Source of the DNA: an uncultured Clostridia bacterium
GTDB lineage: Bacteria; Bacillota; Clostridia; Oscillospirales; Acutalibacteraceae
NCBI GenBank assembly: GCA_937884625.1
Contig: CALGCE010000260.1
Coordinates: forward strand, 1-17,594
Direction: 5' to 3'
DNA: 17,594 nt
The notes below the pieces were generated by a model. The model made no database searches. It was not told the DNA's origin and was given only the letters and a program-made list of their open reading frames with translations. Positions 8,027-15,109 of the stretch are shown here, in pieces. Positions within the stretch are counted from its first letter, which is position 1. Every line of letters starts with the position of its first letter. A program made the translations under genes and the position numbers.

Positions 8027-8452
8027 TCAGAAATCAAGTCCCTCTACGATAGAGGCGATAGACTCGGGTGTAAACTCTGCATTTTCTTCCTGCCAGAGTT
8101 CGCTGTTCCATATTTCAAGGTTGGTGTCCATACCGATAATGTGTGCTTCATTTTCAAGCCTTGCAAACTCCCTTAAACTTGCTGGAATAAGTATTCTTCC
8201 CTGAGAGTCAAACTCAACATTAAAAGTACCACTGTAAAGAAATCGTTTAAGTTCGCTTGACTTTGCAAACGGCAACTGCCCTAATTTTTCAACGAACTTG
8301 TCCCACTGCTCGGTAGAATATATGCACAGACAACGCTTACCCGATATACCTTTACAGATAATAAAACTATCCCCCAACTCATAACGGAGTTTTGACGGGA
8401 TTGCCATTCTGCCTTTTTTATCAATGGTATGTTGATAATCGCCGTAAAGCAT
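8027..8452 (-). CDS. mraZ: MraZ, transcriptional regulator of the division/cell-wall cluster
   Basis: AbrB-fold DNA-binding protein that forms ring-like oligomers and controls the cluster from its own promoter. It has 141 residues, matching the usual length of about 143. It holds two copies of the MraZ half-domain, each with the DxxxR signature: DKKGR (11-15) and DSQGR (82-86). The ATG at 8452 has GGAGGTG 6 nt upstream. The in-frame GTG at 8476 lies inside an operator repeat and would place this ribosome binding site within the coding region, so it was rejected. It is the first gene of its unit, just downstream of a sigma-A promoter and two MraZ-type repeats, so autoregulation is inferred. 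Confidence 0.96.
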   Translation of the reverse strand: MLYGDYQHTIDKKGRMAIPSKLRYELGDSFIICKGISGKRCLCIYSTEQWDKFVEKLGQLPFAKSSELKRFLYSGTFNVEFDSQGRILIPASLREFARLENEAHIIGMDTNLEIWNSELWQEENAEFTPESIASIVEGLDF

Positions 8453-8458
8453 ATATTT

Positions 8459-8465
8459 CACCTCC
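8459..8465 (-). promoter_or_regulatory. Ribosome binding site that sets the mraZ start
   Basis: GGAGGTG on the minus strand, 6 nt before the ATG at 8452. It excludes the in-frame GTG at 8476, which has no comparable site. Confidence 0.8.
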
Positions 8466-8472
8466 AAATTCA

Positions 8473-8518
8473 ACACTTTTCTACACTTCTATTGTTTTTG
8501 GGTACACTTTTCCCCACT
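8473..8518 (-). promoter_or_regulatory. mraZ box: Two MraZ-type operator repeats in the mraZ leader
   Basis: Minus-strand repeats AGTGGGGAAAAGTGT (8518-8504) and AGTGTAGAAAAGTGT (8487-8473) differ at two of fifteen positions and lie 31 nt apart, about three helical turns. Each holds two AGTG elements spaced 10 nt. Reported MraZ sites in other bacteria are direct repeats of AAAGTG(T/G) or TGGG type at about 10-nt spacing, which fits. The first repeat begins at about the predicted transcription start and the second ends shortly before the ribosome binding site. This geometry suits repression by MraZ. Binding itself is inferred. Confidence 0.75.
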
Positions 8519-8525
8519 AATTTGT

Positions 8526-8554
8526 ATTATAGAGCCACCAAATCAAAAAATCAA
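8526..8554 (-). promoter_or_regulatory. Sigma-A promoter of the mraZ-murG cluster
   Basis: Minus strand TTGATT (8554-8549), a 17-nt spacer, and TATAAT (8531-8526). The -10 box is perfect and the -35 box matches four of six bases. The predicted start is near 8519. A-tracts between about 8556 and 8590 upstream could act as an UP element. It is the only good promoter seen for the cluster. Confidence 0.8.
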
Positions 8555-8600
8555 GCATTTTTTTCTTATTTATCAAATTATTTTTTTGCTCTTGTGGTAT

Positions 8601-8635
8601 AAAAAAACACAGACACAATATATTGTGTCTGTGTT
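8601..8635 (-). terminator. Intrinsic terminator of the MarR/ABC operon
   Basis: A 30-nt perfect palindrome (15-nt arms AACACAGACACAATA and its complement, 8606-8635), followed on the minus strand by a run of T down to 8601. It lies 25 nt after the stop of the second ABC gene and about 50 nt before the mraZ -35 box, so it insulates the two units. Confidence 0.88.
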
Positions 8636-8660
8636 AGGTTTTTACATAACAGATGCCTGA

Positions 8661-10589
8661 TTATTCCAATTCAAAAGCACCTGTATAAAGTTGATAATAA
8701 TTTCCCTTTTGTGCTATCAATTCCTCGTGACTTCCACGTTCAATAATTCTTCCGTGTTCAAGAACCATTATCACGTCTGAATTTTTAACGGTTGAAAGGC
8801 GGTGTGCTATAACAAATACCGTTCTGCCCTCCATAAGTTTATCCATTCCACGCTGTACGATAGCCTCTGTTCGTGTGTCTATTGAAGATGTTGCCTCGTC
8901 AAGTATCATAACAGGTGGGTCTGCAACCGCCGCACGGGCAATGGAGAGTAACTGTCGCTGTCCTTGTGAAAGGTTGGCACCGTTATTCGATAGCGGTGTA
9001 TCGTACCCTTGTGGCAGACGGCTAATAAAATCGTCCGCTCCTGCAAGTTTTGCGGCGTTTATACATTCTTCATCGGTAGCATCAAGTTTACCGTAACGGA
9101 TATTATCCATAACCGTTCCCGTAAACAAATTTGTTTCCTGTAAAACAATACCGAGCGAACGGCGTAAATCGGATTTTTTAATTTTATTAATATTTATTCC
9201 GTCATAGCGTATTTTACCGTCGGCAATATCGTAAAATCGGTTTATAAGGTTGGTGATGGTTGTTTTACCTGCTCCCGTTGCACCGACAAATGCAACCTTT
9301 TGCCCTGGTTTTGCGTAAACAGAAACGTCATACAGCACCTGTTTACCCTCTACATACTCAAAGTCAACATTATTAAGCGTAACATCGCCTGCAAGGGGTG
9401 TATAGGTAACCGTACCATCGCCGTGGGGGTGTTTCCACGCCCATTTCCCCGTATGCTTTTCGGTTTCGGTTATATTGCCGTTTGCATCAACATTACAGTT
9501 AACAAGCGTTACATAGCCGTTATCGGTTTCGGGCTGTTCGTCCATAAGAGTAAATATTCTTTCGGCACCTGCCATACCCATTACTACCGAGTTTATCTGT
9601 TGAGAAACCTGATTGATATTTCCCGTAAACTGCTTTGACATATTTAAAAACGGTACCACAATATCAATGGTAAGTACGCCTATACCTGTTACTGCCGATG
9701 AAATGCCGATATTAGGCACCTTTGTGATAAGCAGTATACCGCCTACCGTTGCAATTACAACGTAAAGTATATTACCGATATTCTGTATAATCGGACCTAA
9801 ACAGTTTGCATAAGCATGTGCTTTAAAACTGTCGTCAAAAAGTTCATCGTTAATCTTATCAAATTCGGCCTTTGACTGTTCTTCGTGGCAGAATACCTTT
9901 ACAACCTTTTGACCGTTCATCATCTCTTGGATATAGCCCTCGGTTTTACCTACCGACTTTTGCTGACGGATAAAGTATTTCGCAGAACCTCCGCCAACCT
10001 TTTTCGAAACAAAAAACATAAGTGCAACGCCCAGCAGTACAACGGTCGTCATCCAAAAACTGTAATAAAGCATTATAAAAAATACGCTTACTACTACTAT
10101 TGACGCTTGTAAAAATGACGGTAATGACCTTGAAACAAGTTCACGCAAGGTATCAATATCGTTGGTATAATAACTCATTATATCGCCGTGTTTATGACTG
10201 TCAAAATATTTTATCGGCAGGTCTTGCATACCGTCAAACATAGCACATCTCATTTTGTTTAAAAATCCTTGTGTTATATATGCCATAAGTTGAGTATATA
10301 CCGTTATTGAAATCATAGACAGTACATAAAAGGTAAGCAAAATAAATATTTTAGGTAATATTACCTGCCTTGCCGCTGCCCAATCTCCCGTTTTATACCA
10401 TACTTCAATATCCGCTATTACCTTTTGTTGAAATATTGCCGGAAGTGCCGCCGTAACCGACGAAAAGATTATGCAAAGAGCGGTTAAGGGAACTAAAACG
10501 GGATAAAACTTGATGAGTGTTTTTAATATTCTTTTAAGCATTCCCATATTAAGTTTAGGTTTGCCCTGTGGCATAGCGGGTCTACTCAT
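8661..10589 (-). CDS. Half-ABC exporter, canonical-ATP-site subunit of a heterodimer
   Basis: Membrane-spanning plus ATPase half-transporter (type IV/ABCB fold), 642 residues from the ATG at 10589. About six membrane segments occupy the first 330 residues. The ATPase has GATGAGKT (436-443), Q-loop Gln484, signature LSQGQ (540-544), Walker B VMILDE with catalytic Glu565 and switch His596. The signature deviates from LSGGQ, while Walker B and the H-loop are canonical. A linker of about 45 residues (355-400) containing AWKHPHGDG separates the two domains; I recognise it as recurrent in clostridial exporters of this type. The frame extends to 10679, but GGAGG lies 8 nt before the chosen ATG, which overlaps the upstream ABC stop by 8 nt (ATGAGTAG). 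The substrate is unknown; drug or lipid export is likely. Confidence 0.92.
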   Translation of the reverse strand: MSRPAMPQGKPKLNMGMLKRILKTLIKFYPVLVPLTALCIIFSSVTAALPAIFQQKVIADIEVWYKTGDWAAARQVILPKIFILLTFYVLSMISITVYTQLMAYITQGFLNKMRCAMFDGMQDLPIKYFDSHKHGDIMSYYTNDIDTLRELVSRSLPSFLQASIVVVSVFFIMLYYSFWMTTVVLLGVALMFFVSKKVGGGSAKYFIRQQKSVGKTEGYIQEMMNGQKVVKVFCHEEQSKAEFDKINDELFDDSFKAHAYANCLGPIIQNIGNILYVVIATVGGILLITKVPNIGISSAVTGIGVLTIDIVVPFLNMSKQFTGNINQVSQQINSVVMGMAGAERIFTLMDEQPETDNGYVTLVNCNVDANGNITETEKHTGKWAWKHPHGDGTVTYTPLAGDVTLNNVDFEYVEGKQVLYDVSVYAKPGQKVAFVGATGAGKTTITNLINRFYDIADGKIRYDGININKIKKSDLRRSLGIVLQETNLFTGTVMDNIRYGKLDATDEECINAAKLAGADDFISRLPQGYDTPLSNNGANLSQGQRQLLSIARAAVADPPVMILDEATSSIDTRTEAIVQRGMDKLMEGRTVFVIAHRLSTVKNSDVIMVLEHGRIIERGSHEELIAQKGNYYQLYTGAFELE

Positions 10590-12327
10590 CTTCATTACCT
10601 CCGTTCGTCTGCTGTTCGTAAACTTCTCTGTAAATCTCACCTGTTTTGAGCAGTTGCTCGTGTGTACCCTTATCGACAATAGTACCGTTTTCCATAACTA
10701 TGATAAGGTCAGCATCCATAATTGAGGCTATCCTTTGTGCGATAATTATCTTGGTGGTTTCGGGTATATACTTTTTAAAACCTGCACGGATTATGGCATC
10801 GGTCTTGGTATCTACCGCACTCGTTGAATCGTCAAGAATTAGTATTTTCGGTTTTTTAAGTAATGCCCTTGCAATACAAAGCCTTTGTTTCTGACCGCCC
10901 GATACATTTGTTCCGCCCTGTTCAACGTGGGTATCGTATCCATCTGGGAAAGAGGTGACAAATTCGTGTGCACAGGCAAGTTTACACGCCTCAACGATTT
11001 CCTCATCGGTGGCATTTTCATTACCCCAAAGCAGGTTTTCCTTTATGGTACCTGCAAACAAAAGATTTTTCTGCAACACCATTGCAACACTGTCACGCAA
11101 TGTTTTTATATCGTAATCCTTAACGTTTACACCGCCGACGCTGACGGTACCCTCTGTCGCATCATAAAGGCGTGGTATCAACTGTACAAGTGACGACTTC
11201 GCAGAACCCGTACCGCCGAGTATACCTATCGTCATTCCCGAATCTATATGAAGACTTACATTTGAAAGCGAGTGTCTTCTTGCAACCGATGAATACTTGA
11301 AACTTACATTATTAAAGTCAATTTCTCCGTTTTTAACCTCGGTTATCGGAGACGGCGGATTATGAATGGGAGATTTCTCGTCAAGAACTTCGCAAATTCG
11401 TTTCATTGATTCAAGTGACATAGTAATCATTACGTATATCATTGAGAGCATCATAAGGGATATAAGTATCTGCATACCGTATGTGAGCATTGCGGAAATC
11501 TGACCTATATCAATAGTCTGTCCCCTGCTTGTAATGGTAAGTTTCGAGCCTACTATAAGGACGAATATCATATTAAAATAAAGACATATCTGCATAAGAG
11601 GATTATTAAGTGCGACTATACGTTCTGCCTTTGTAAAGTCGCCGCATATATCCTTTGCCGCAACACCGAATTTCTGTTTTTCGTATTCTTCCCTTGAAAA
11701 GCCCTTTACCACACGCATAGCACGGACGTTTTCCTCAATCGACTCGTTTAATCTGTCGTACTTTTTAAACACTCTGCGAAAAGCAGGCATTGCTTTTTTA
11801 CCGATAAGTATTAATCCAAAAGCCAATACGGGCACTACCACTACGAAGGTAGTGGCAAGTTTACCGCCCATTATATACGCCATAATTATGGCAAACACAA
11901 ACATAAGCGGACTTCGGACTGCTATACGAATTATCATCATATATGACATTTGAACATTGGTAATATCGGTCGTAAGACGTGTAACCAATGACGATGAAGT
12001 AAATCTGTCGATATTTTCAAATGAAAAAGTCTGTATACCCGAAAACAAATCGTGCCTTAAATTCTTTGCAAAACCGGCAGATGCCTTTGAACAGGTATAA
12101 CCTGCGATACCTCCGCAACACAGTGAAAGTATTGCAAGAAATATTAAAAATACACCAACCCTTATTATTCTGCCAAGTTCGGCACCTGCTTTAATCTCAT
12201 TTACAAGGTCGGCGGTAATAAACGGTATAAAGCACTCTATTATTACCTCGCCTACTATAAATATAAGCGTAAGTATCGTAGGTGCTTTATACTCACGCAC
12301 ACATTTTGCCAATTTTCTTATCATCAT
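10582..12327 (-). CDS. Half-ABC exporter, degenerate-ATP-site subunit of a heterodimer
   Basis: Half-transporter of 581 residues, with about six membrane segments (to about 305) then an ATPase. Walker A is GGTGSAKSS (371-379), with Ala where Gly is usual. The signature is canonical VSGGQ (475-479). Walker B ends ILDD, with Asp500 replacing the catalytic Glu, and the switch His is Gln531 (AQR). The same substitutions are known in the degenerate subunit of heterodimeric exporters such as TM287/288 and BmrCD. Combined with the LSQGQ of the next gene, one composite ATP site is degenerate and the other canonical. The ATG at 12327 overlaps the marR stop (TGATG); a second ATG three bases on is better spaced from GGAGG. 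Regulation is presumably by the MarR protein. The substrate is unknown. Confidence 0.93.
   Translation of the reverse strand: MMIRKLAKCVREYKAPTILTLIFIVGEVIIECFIPFITADLVNEIKAGAELGRIIRVGVFLIFLAILSLCCGGIAGYTCSKASAGFAKNLRHDLFSGIQTFSFENIDRFTSSSLVTRLTTDITNVQMSYMMIIRIAVRSPLMFVFAIIMAYIMGGKLATTFVVVVPVLAFGLILIGKKAMPAFRRVFKKYDRLNESIEENVRAMRVVKGFSREEYEKQKFGVAAKDICGDFTKAERIVALNNPLMQICLYFNMIFVLIVGSKLTITSRGQTIDIGQISAMLTYGMQILISLMMLSMIYVMITMSLESMKRICEVLDEKSPIHNPPSPITEVKNGEIDFNNVSFKYSSVARRHSLSNVSLHIDSGMTIGILGGTGSAKSSLVQLIPRLYDATEGTVSVGGVNVKDYDIKTLRDSVAMVLQKNLLFAGTIKENLLWGNENATDEEIVEACKLACAHEFVTSFPDGYDTHVEQGGTNVSGGQKQRLCIARALLKKPKILILDDSTSAVDTKTDAIIRAGFKKYIPETTKIIIAQRIASIMDADLIIVMENGTIVDKGTHEQLLKTGEIYREVYEQQTNGGNEDE
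10598..10602 (-). promoter_or_regulatory. Ribosome binding site that sets the start of the second ABC gene
   Basis: GGAGG inside the 3' end of the upstream ABC gene, 8 nt before the ATG at 10589. A nearer ATG at 10595 would be only 2 nt away, too close to be used. Confidence 0.7.
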
Positions 12328-12761
12328 CAGACCTCCAAATTTGTCCTCATCTTATCAAGCGTATTAAAAAATGCACCTAGTTCTTCGTCGGATATACCGT
12401 TTTTTATTTTCTTTTCGCATTTTTCAATATCGTTTATAATCATCTTGTTTATTTCGACCGCCTTTTTAGTCAAAACAATTTTTTTAAGTCTTGCGTCATA
12501 ATCGACACTTACCCTATTTATAAGACCGTTCTTTTCCATTAGTTTTAACATATTGGTGGCTGTAGAACGTCTAATAGAAAAACGTTCCTCAAAGTCACGC
12601 TGAAAAACGTCCTTTTCCCTATTCTCATAAAAATAACGCAAAGCCCAACCGTGAATACCTGTCAAGCAGTCAAGTTCCAGAGGTCTTTTTGCGTCCATAT
12701 ATCTTTTTATTAAATTATTTAACGTCCTTATCTCAAAGCCTACCATTTTTTCCTTAGCCAT
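12327..12761 (-). CDS. MarR-family transcriptional regulator
   Basis: A 144-residue winged-helix protein, the family's usual size. Residues about 52-100 form the DNA-binding domain, with the recognition region SIRRSTATNMLKLMEKNGLI (62-81) and a wing with DYDARLKKIVLT (87-98). Helices at both ends would form the dimer interface. It is the first gene of the ABC operon, and its promoter carries inverted TTAG/CTAA repeats over the start point, so it probably represses itself and the exporter until a ligand binds. It has AAGGCGG upstream of the ATG; an alternative ATG five codons in (12746) with AAGG before it cannot be excluded. The stop overlaps the next start. Confidence 0.92.
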   Translation of the reverse strand: MAKEKMVGFEIRTLNNLIKRYMDAKRPLELDCLTGIHGWALRYFYENREKDVFQRDFEERFSIRRSTATNMLKLMEKNGLINRVSVDYDARLKKIVLTKKAVEINKMIINDIEKCEKKIKNGISDEELGAFFNTLDKMRTNLEV

Positions 12762-12772
12762 AAAACACCGCC

Positions 12773-12816
12773 TTAGCCTAACAAAAGTTGAAGTTGCAAT
12801 TGTTAGCCGACTAACA
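12773..12816 (-). promoter_or_regulatory. MarR-type operators over the start point and leader
   Basis: Minus-strand TGTTAGTCGGCTAACA (12816-12801) is a 6-bp inverted repeat with a 4-nt centre that touches the -10 box and covers the predicted start point. A second imperfect site, TTGTTAGGCTAAG, lies at about 12784-12772 near the ribosome binding site. Repeated TTAG/CTAA half-sites next to a MarR gene fit autorepression. The CTAACAA and TTGTTAG arms (12806-12800 and 12784-12778) could also pair in the RNA. Confidence 0.7.
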
Positions 12817-12844
12817 TTATATTACCTAATTTTCCCGTTGTCAA
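12816..12844 (-). promoter_or_regulatory. Perfect-consensus sigma-A promoter of the MarR/ABC operon
   Basis: Minus-strand TTGACA (12844-12839), 17-nt spacer, TATAAT (12821-12816): every consensus base is matched. Such a strong promoter would need repression, which the overlapping inverted repeat can supply. Confidence 0.9.
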
Positions 12845-12873
12845 CACCAAATTGATGAATATTTTGTAAATTG

Positions 12874-12905
12874 AAAAAAATCAGGCATTTTCACACCTGA
12901 TTTTT
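12874..12905 (-). terminator. Intrinsic terminator after the coiled-coil gene
   Basis: Arms AAAAATCAGG and CCTGATTTTT around a 10-nt loop, followed on the minus strand by a run of T. It begins 2 nt after the stop of the unknown gene and ends the ftsEX-led unit. The other strand also has a T-run, so it may work both ways. Confidence 0.82.
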
Positions 12906-12907
12906 AT

Positions 12908-13375
12908 TTAATCAATTTGTGCCATTACGCTGTTAAAATACTCAACGGTATCATCTTTTATTTTATTTATCTTTTCTTTTTTTTCATCAAAACCGACGTT
13001 TGATGATACGACAGATAAAATATCAGACTTTGCAACCTCTGTTTTACCGAGTATTAAATTTACAAGTTCTCTGTAACGTGTATCGCCGTCACTTGTAAGG
13101 CGGTTGCTGTATTCGGTAGCACAAACAACTACCTTACCGATTATTTCGGCACCGTATTCAACGTCACTTGGTATTTCTACCGCATTTGCAACATTTTGCT
13201 CGATTTCCTTTACAATGTCGGTTTTATAATCATCGGAATTTTTTGTTTTTCTTAAATTTAATATTTCGGCATCCTTTAAACTTATTTCCTTTTTAAGCGA
13301 CGCAATTTCAAGTTTTGCCTTTTGAAGTTGCTCAAACAGTGCCATATTCTGATTTAACAACTCTTTTTTACGCAT
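12908..13375 (-). CDS. Unrecognised coiled-coil protein
   Basis: I do not recognise the family. The 155-residue protein is hydrophilic, with no signal peptide or membrane segment, so it is probably cytoplasmic. Residues about 1-45 look like a continuous coiled coil (leucine/isoleucine heptads such as LQKAKLEIASLKKEISLKDA). A predicted helical part follows, with YGAEIIGKVVVCATEYSNRL (74-93) and YRELVNLILGKTEVAKSDIL (101-120), ending in a charged helix. The general shape recalls DivIVA-like cell-pole or septum proteins, but I see no DivIVA signature. The ATG overlaps the stop of the AI-2E-family gene by 8 nt, and GGCGG lies 8 nt upstream, so it is expressed with that membrane protein. It is the last gene before a terminator. 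The reading frame and coupling make it a convincing real gene. Confidence 0.8.
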   Translation of the reverse strand: MRKKELLNQNMALFEQLQKAKLEIASLKKEISLKDAEILNLRKTKNSDDYKTDIVKEIEQNVANAVEIPSDVEYGAEIIGKVVVCATEYSNRLTSDGDTRYRELVNLILGKTEVAKSDILSVVSSNVGFDEKKEKINKIKDDTVEYFNSVMAQID

Positions 13376-14603
13376 TTTGATTTCCGCCTTCCTCTTTTTC
13401 TTCTAAAAAGGTTTCCGACGAATAATAACTGCTGTCGGTAGGTTTGTTCTTCTTTCTTAATATGTAATTGACAAGTGCAACAAACAAATAATAGAACACC
13501 GCAAACGCAGGCACACCTATAAGCATACCTACCACGCCGAACAGTCCTCCGCCCAATACAATGGCAAACACAACCCAAAATGTTGAAATTCCCGTTCTGT
13601 CGCCTAAAATTTTCGGACCTATAAAATTACCGTCAAGAGTCTGCAAAAGTATAATGAATATTATAAAATACAGTCCCTTAATCGGACTTGTTAAAAGGAT
13701 TAGTACAGCACAGGGAATTGCACCTATGTAGGGTCCGAAGACGGGTATTACGTTGGTAACACCTATTATTACCGCAACAAGTACGGTATAGGGTATTCCC
13801 AAAACCGTTATTCCTATAAAGCACAAAATACCGATAATAAGTGAGTCAAGCAGTTTTCCGCTGATAAATCCGCTGAATACTCTATGACTCTTTTTAAGCC
13901 ACGAAAGTATTTTATTTACGATATTATCATTCATAACGGCACATAAAAGTTTTCTTGACTGATTTGCAAACAAATTCTTACTTAAAAGAAAATAGAGTGC
14001 AAACATAAGACCTACGCCGAAGTTTTTAAGGAATGTTACCATATTCCATACGCCGGACGCCAAACTACCCGCCCATTTATTAACATAGGAAGTAAGGTCA
14101 TTTTGCAACCAGTTTTTCTCATAATCAAGTGCCTTTAATAAAATGCTTTCCGCTCTTTCGTTGGCGTTCAGAAAATCTTTTATTCTGTCAGCAAGTTTAT
14201 CTATTTGCGACGGCAACACTGTTATTACGTTTGATATACTCGACACAAACTGCGGAATTACCGATGCGAAAATCCCTATAATTATGAATATAAATATCAA
14301 AAGGGATAAACAAACACTGAGTATGTTTGAAATCTTTTCTGCCCTTTTTCCGCTTTTTATATGTTTTGAAAAGTAATTGCAAAAATGCTTGTTAAAGAAG
14401 TTGACCATCGGATTTACGAGATACGCCATTACAAGACCGAATATCAAGGGTTGCAAAACGTTTATAATACGCTTAATGCCACTCCAAATAGCACCAAGCC
14501 TGAATATAAGAAAGAAGAAAATAATACTTGCAGCCACTACCAAAAAGGCAGTAAGACCTTTATAGAAATAAGAACGCCTGATTTCTTTTTTATCCTTATC
14601 CAA
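13368..14603 (-). CDS. AI-2E family (TqsA/PerM/YtvI-like) membrane protein
   Basis: Polytopic membrane protein of 411 residues with about eight hydrophobic segments and a soluble stretch at about 130-185 between the early segments. Family signatures are NVIPVFGPYIGAIP (284-297) and DGNFIGPKILGDRTGI (324-339). Members have been linked to autoinducer-2 export, cation/proton exchange or other transport, so the substrate here is open. The start is TTG at 14603, two bases after the VanZ-family stop, with AAGGGAG inside the end of that gene. No ATG occurs until residue 60, after the first membrane segment, so the TTG is probably real. The acidic, Ser/Tyr-rich tail (388-405) is cytoplasmic or flexible. 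Confidence 0.88.
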   Translation of the reverse strand: MDKDKKEIRRSYFYKGLTAFLVVAASIIFFFLIFRLGAIWSGIKRIINVLQPLIFGLVMAYLVNPMVNFFNKHFCNYFSKHIKSGKRAEKISNILSVCLSLLIFIFIIIGIFASVIPQFVSSISNVITVLPSQIDKLADRIKDFLNANERAESILLKALDYEKNWLQNDLTSYVNKWAGSLASGVWNMVTFLKNFGVGLMFALYFLLSKNLFANQSRKLLCAVMNDNIVNKILSWLKKSHRVFSGFISGKLLDSLIIGILCFIGITVLGIPYTVLVAVIIGVTNVIPVFGPYIGAIPCAVLILLTSPIKGLYFIIFIILLQTLDGNFIGPKILGDRTGISTFWVVFAIVLGGGLFGVVGMLIGVPAFAVFYYLFVALVNYILRKKNKPTDSSYYSSETFLEEKEEGGNQNA

Positions 14604-14605
14604 GT

Positions 14606-15103
14606 TTATTTCTCTCCCTTCACGATGTTTTTAAGTTTTGGAATAAATCTTACCAAAAGGCTAAGAAGAACTACTGATAAGAAAGCACCCGTGCTGTCTA
14701 TCAAAACGTCCCGTAATTCTCCGCTTCTGCCTGCAACAAAGGTCTGATGGAATTCATCGGTGCAGGAATACAAAACGCACAATAAAAACGATAAAGTTGC
14801 TCTTACATAAAGCGGTAATTTAAAATAACTTACAAAGGTAAGAAATGACAAAACACCAAGCACAAAATACAAACCCATATGTGCGGTTTTACGGACATAA
14901 AACATAGCATCATCTATTGTTTGTTGCTTTTCTTCGGGTGACATTTCGTCAAAATGCGGATACAAAACCGAAAAAACTTTATAGGTAAACCTACCGCTTA
15001 CCTGACTTGACTGATTAGCCGTTTGAGAAGAAAAATTGAATATTACCGTCATAAGAAGAATTAAAAGCAGTAGAGTTACTATTCTGAATACCTTAATCTT
15101 CAT
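14606..15103 (-). CDS. VanZ-family membrane protein
   Basis: A 165-residue protein with about four membrane segments. The VanZ-family core is visible: an N-terminal FNFSSQTAN (22-30), RKTAHMGLYFVLG (71-83), and YSCTDEFHQTFVAGRSGELRD (112-132), with conserved His, Asp, Glu, Arg and Asp residues. VanZ itself gives low-level teicoplanin resistance, but most relatives have unknown roles. Resistance should not be assumed here, since no vanA-type genes are nearby. The ATG lies 6 nt after the M23 peptidase stop with no recognisable ribosome binding site, so translation may depend on coupling to the upstream gene. Confidence 0.88.
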   Translation of the reverse strand: MKIKVFRIVTLLLLILLMTVIFNFSSQTANQSSQVSGRFTYKVFSVLYPHFDEMSPEEKQQTIDDAMFYVRKTAHMGLYFVLGVLSFLTFVSYFKLPLYVRATLSFLLCVLYSCTDEFHQTFVAGRSGELRDVLIDSTGAFLSVVLLSLLVRFIPKLKNIVKGEK

Positions 15104-15109
15104 AAATTT

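Noticed and set aside
8453..8476. GTG start for mraZ, 24 nt upstream
   Set aside because: It lies in the operator repeat, and the real ribosome binding site would fall inside the coding region. The family starts at the ATG at 8452.
8473..8518. The two repeats considered as a CRISPR fragment
   Set aside because: There are only two 15-nt copies, in a promoter leader, with a 16-nt interval and AGTG sub-repeats; MraZ operators explain them better.
8606..8635. The 30-nt perfect palindrome as a protein-binding operator or mobile-element end
   Set aside because: The T-run straight after it on the minus strand and its place just after a stop codon make an intrinsic terminator the simplest reading.
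10590..10679. Upstream extension of the second ABC gene
   Set aside because: The extra residues lie entirely inside the upstream ABC gene and look unlike a transporter N-terminus; a good ribosome binding site serves the ATG at 10589.
14385..14747. Plus-strand open frame of 120 codons across the AI-2E and VanZ genes
   Set aside because: It is antisense to two genes with clear family signatures. Its translation is rich in Asn, Lys and Thr with no domain pattern.
14606..15103. Glycopeptide resistance from the VanZ-family gene
   Set aside because: The VanZ family is broad, and no van ligase, dehydrogenase or dipeptidase genes are nearby.
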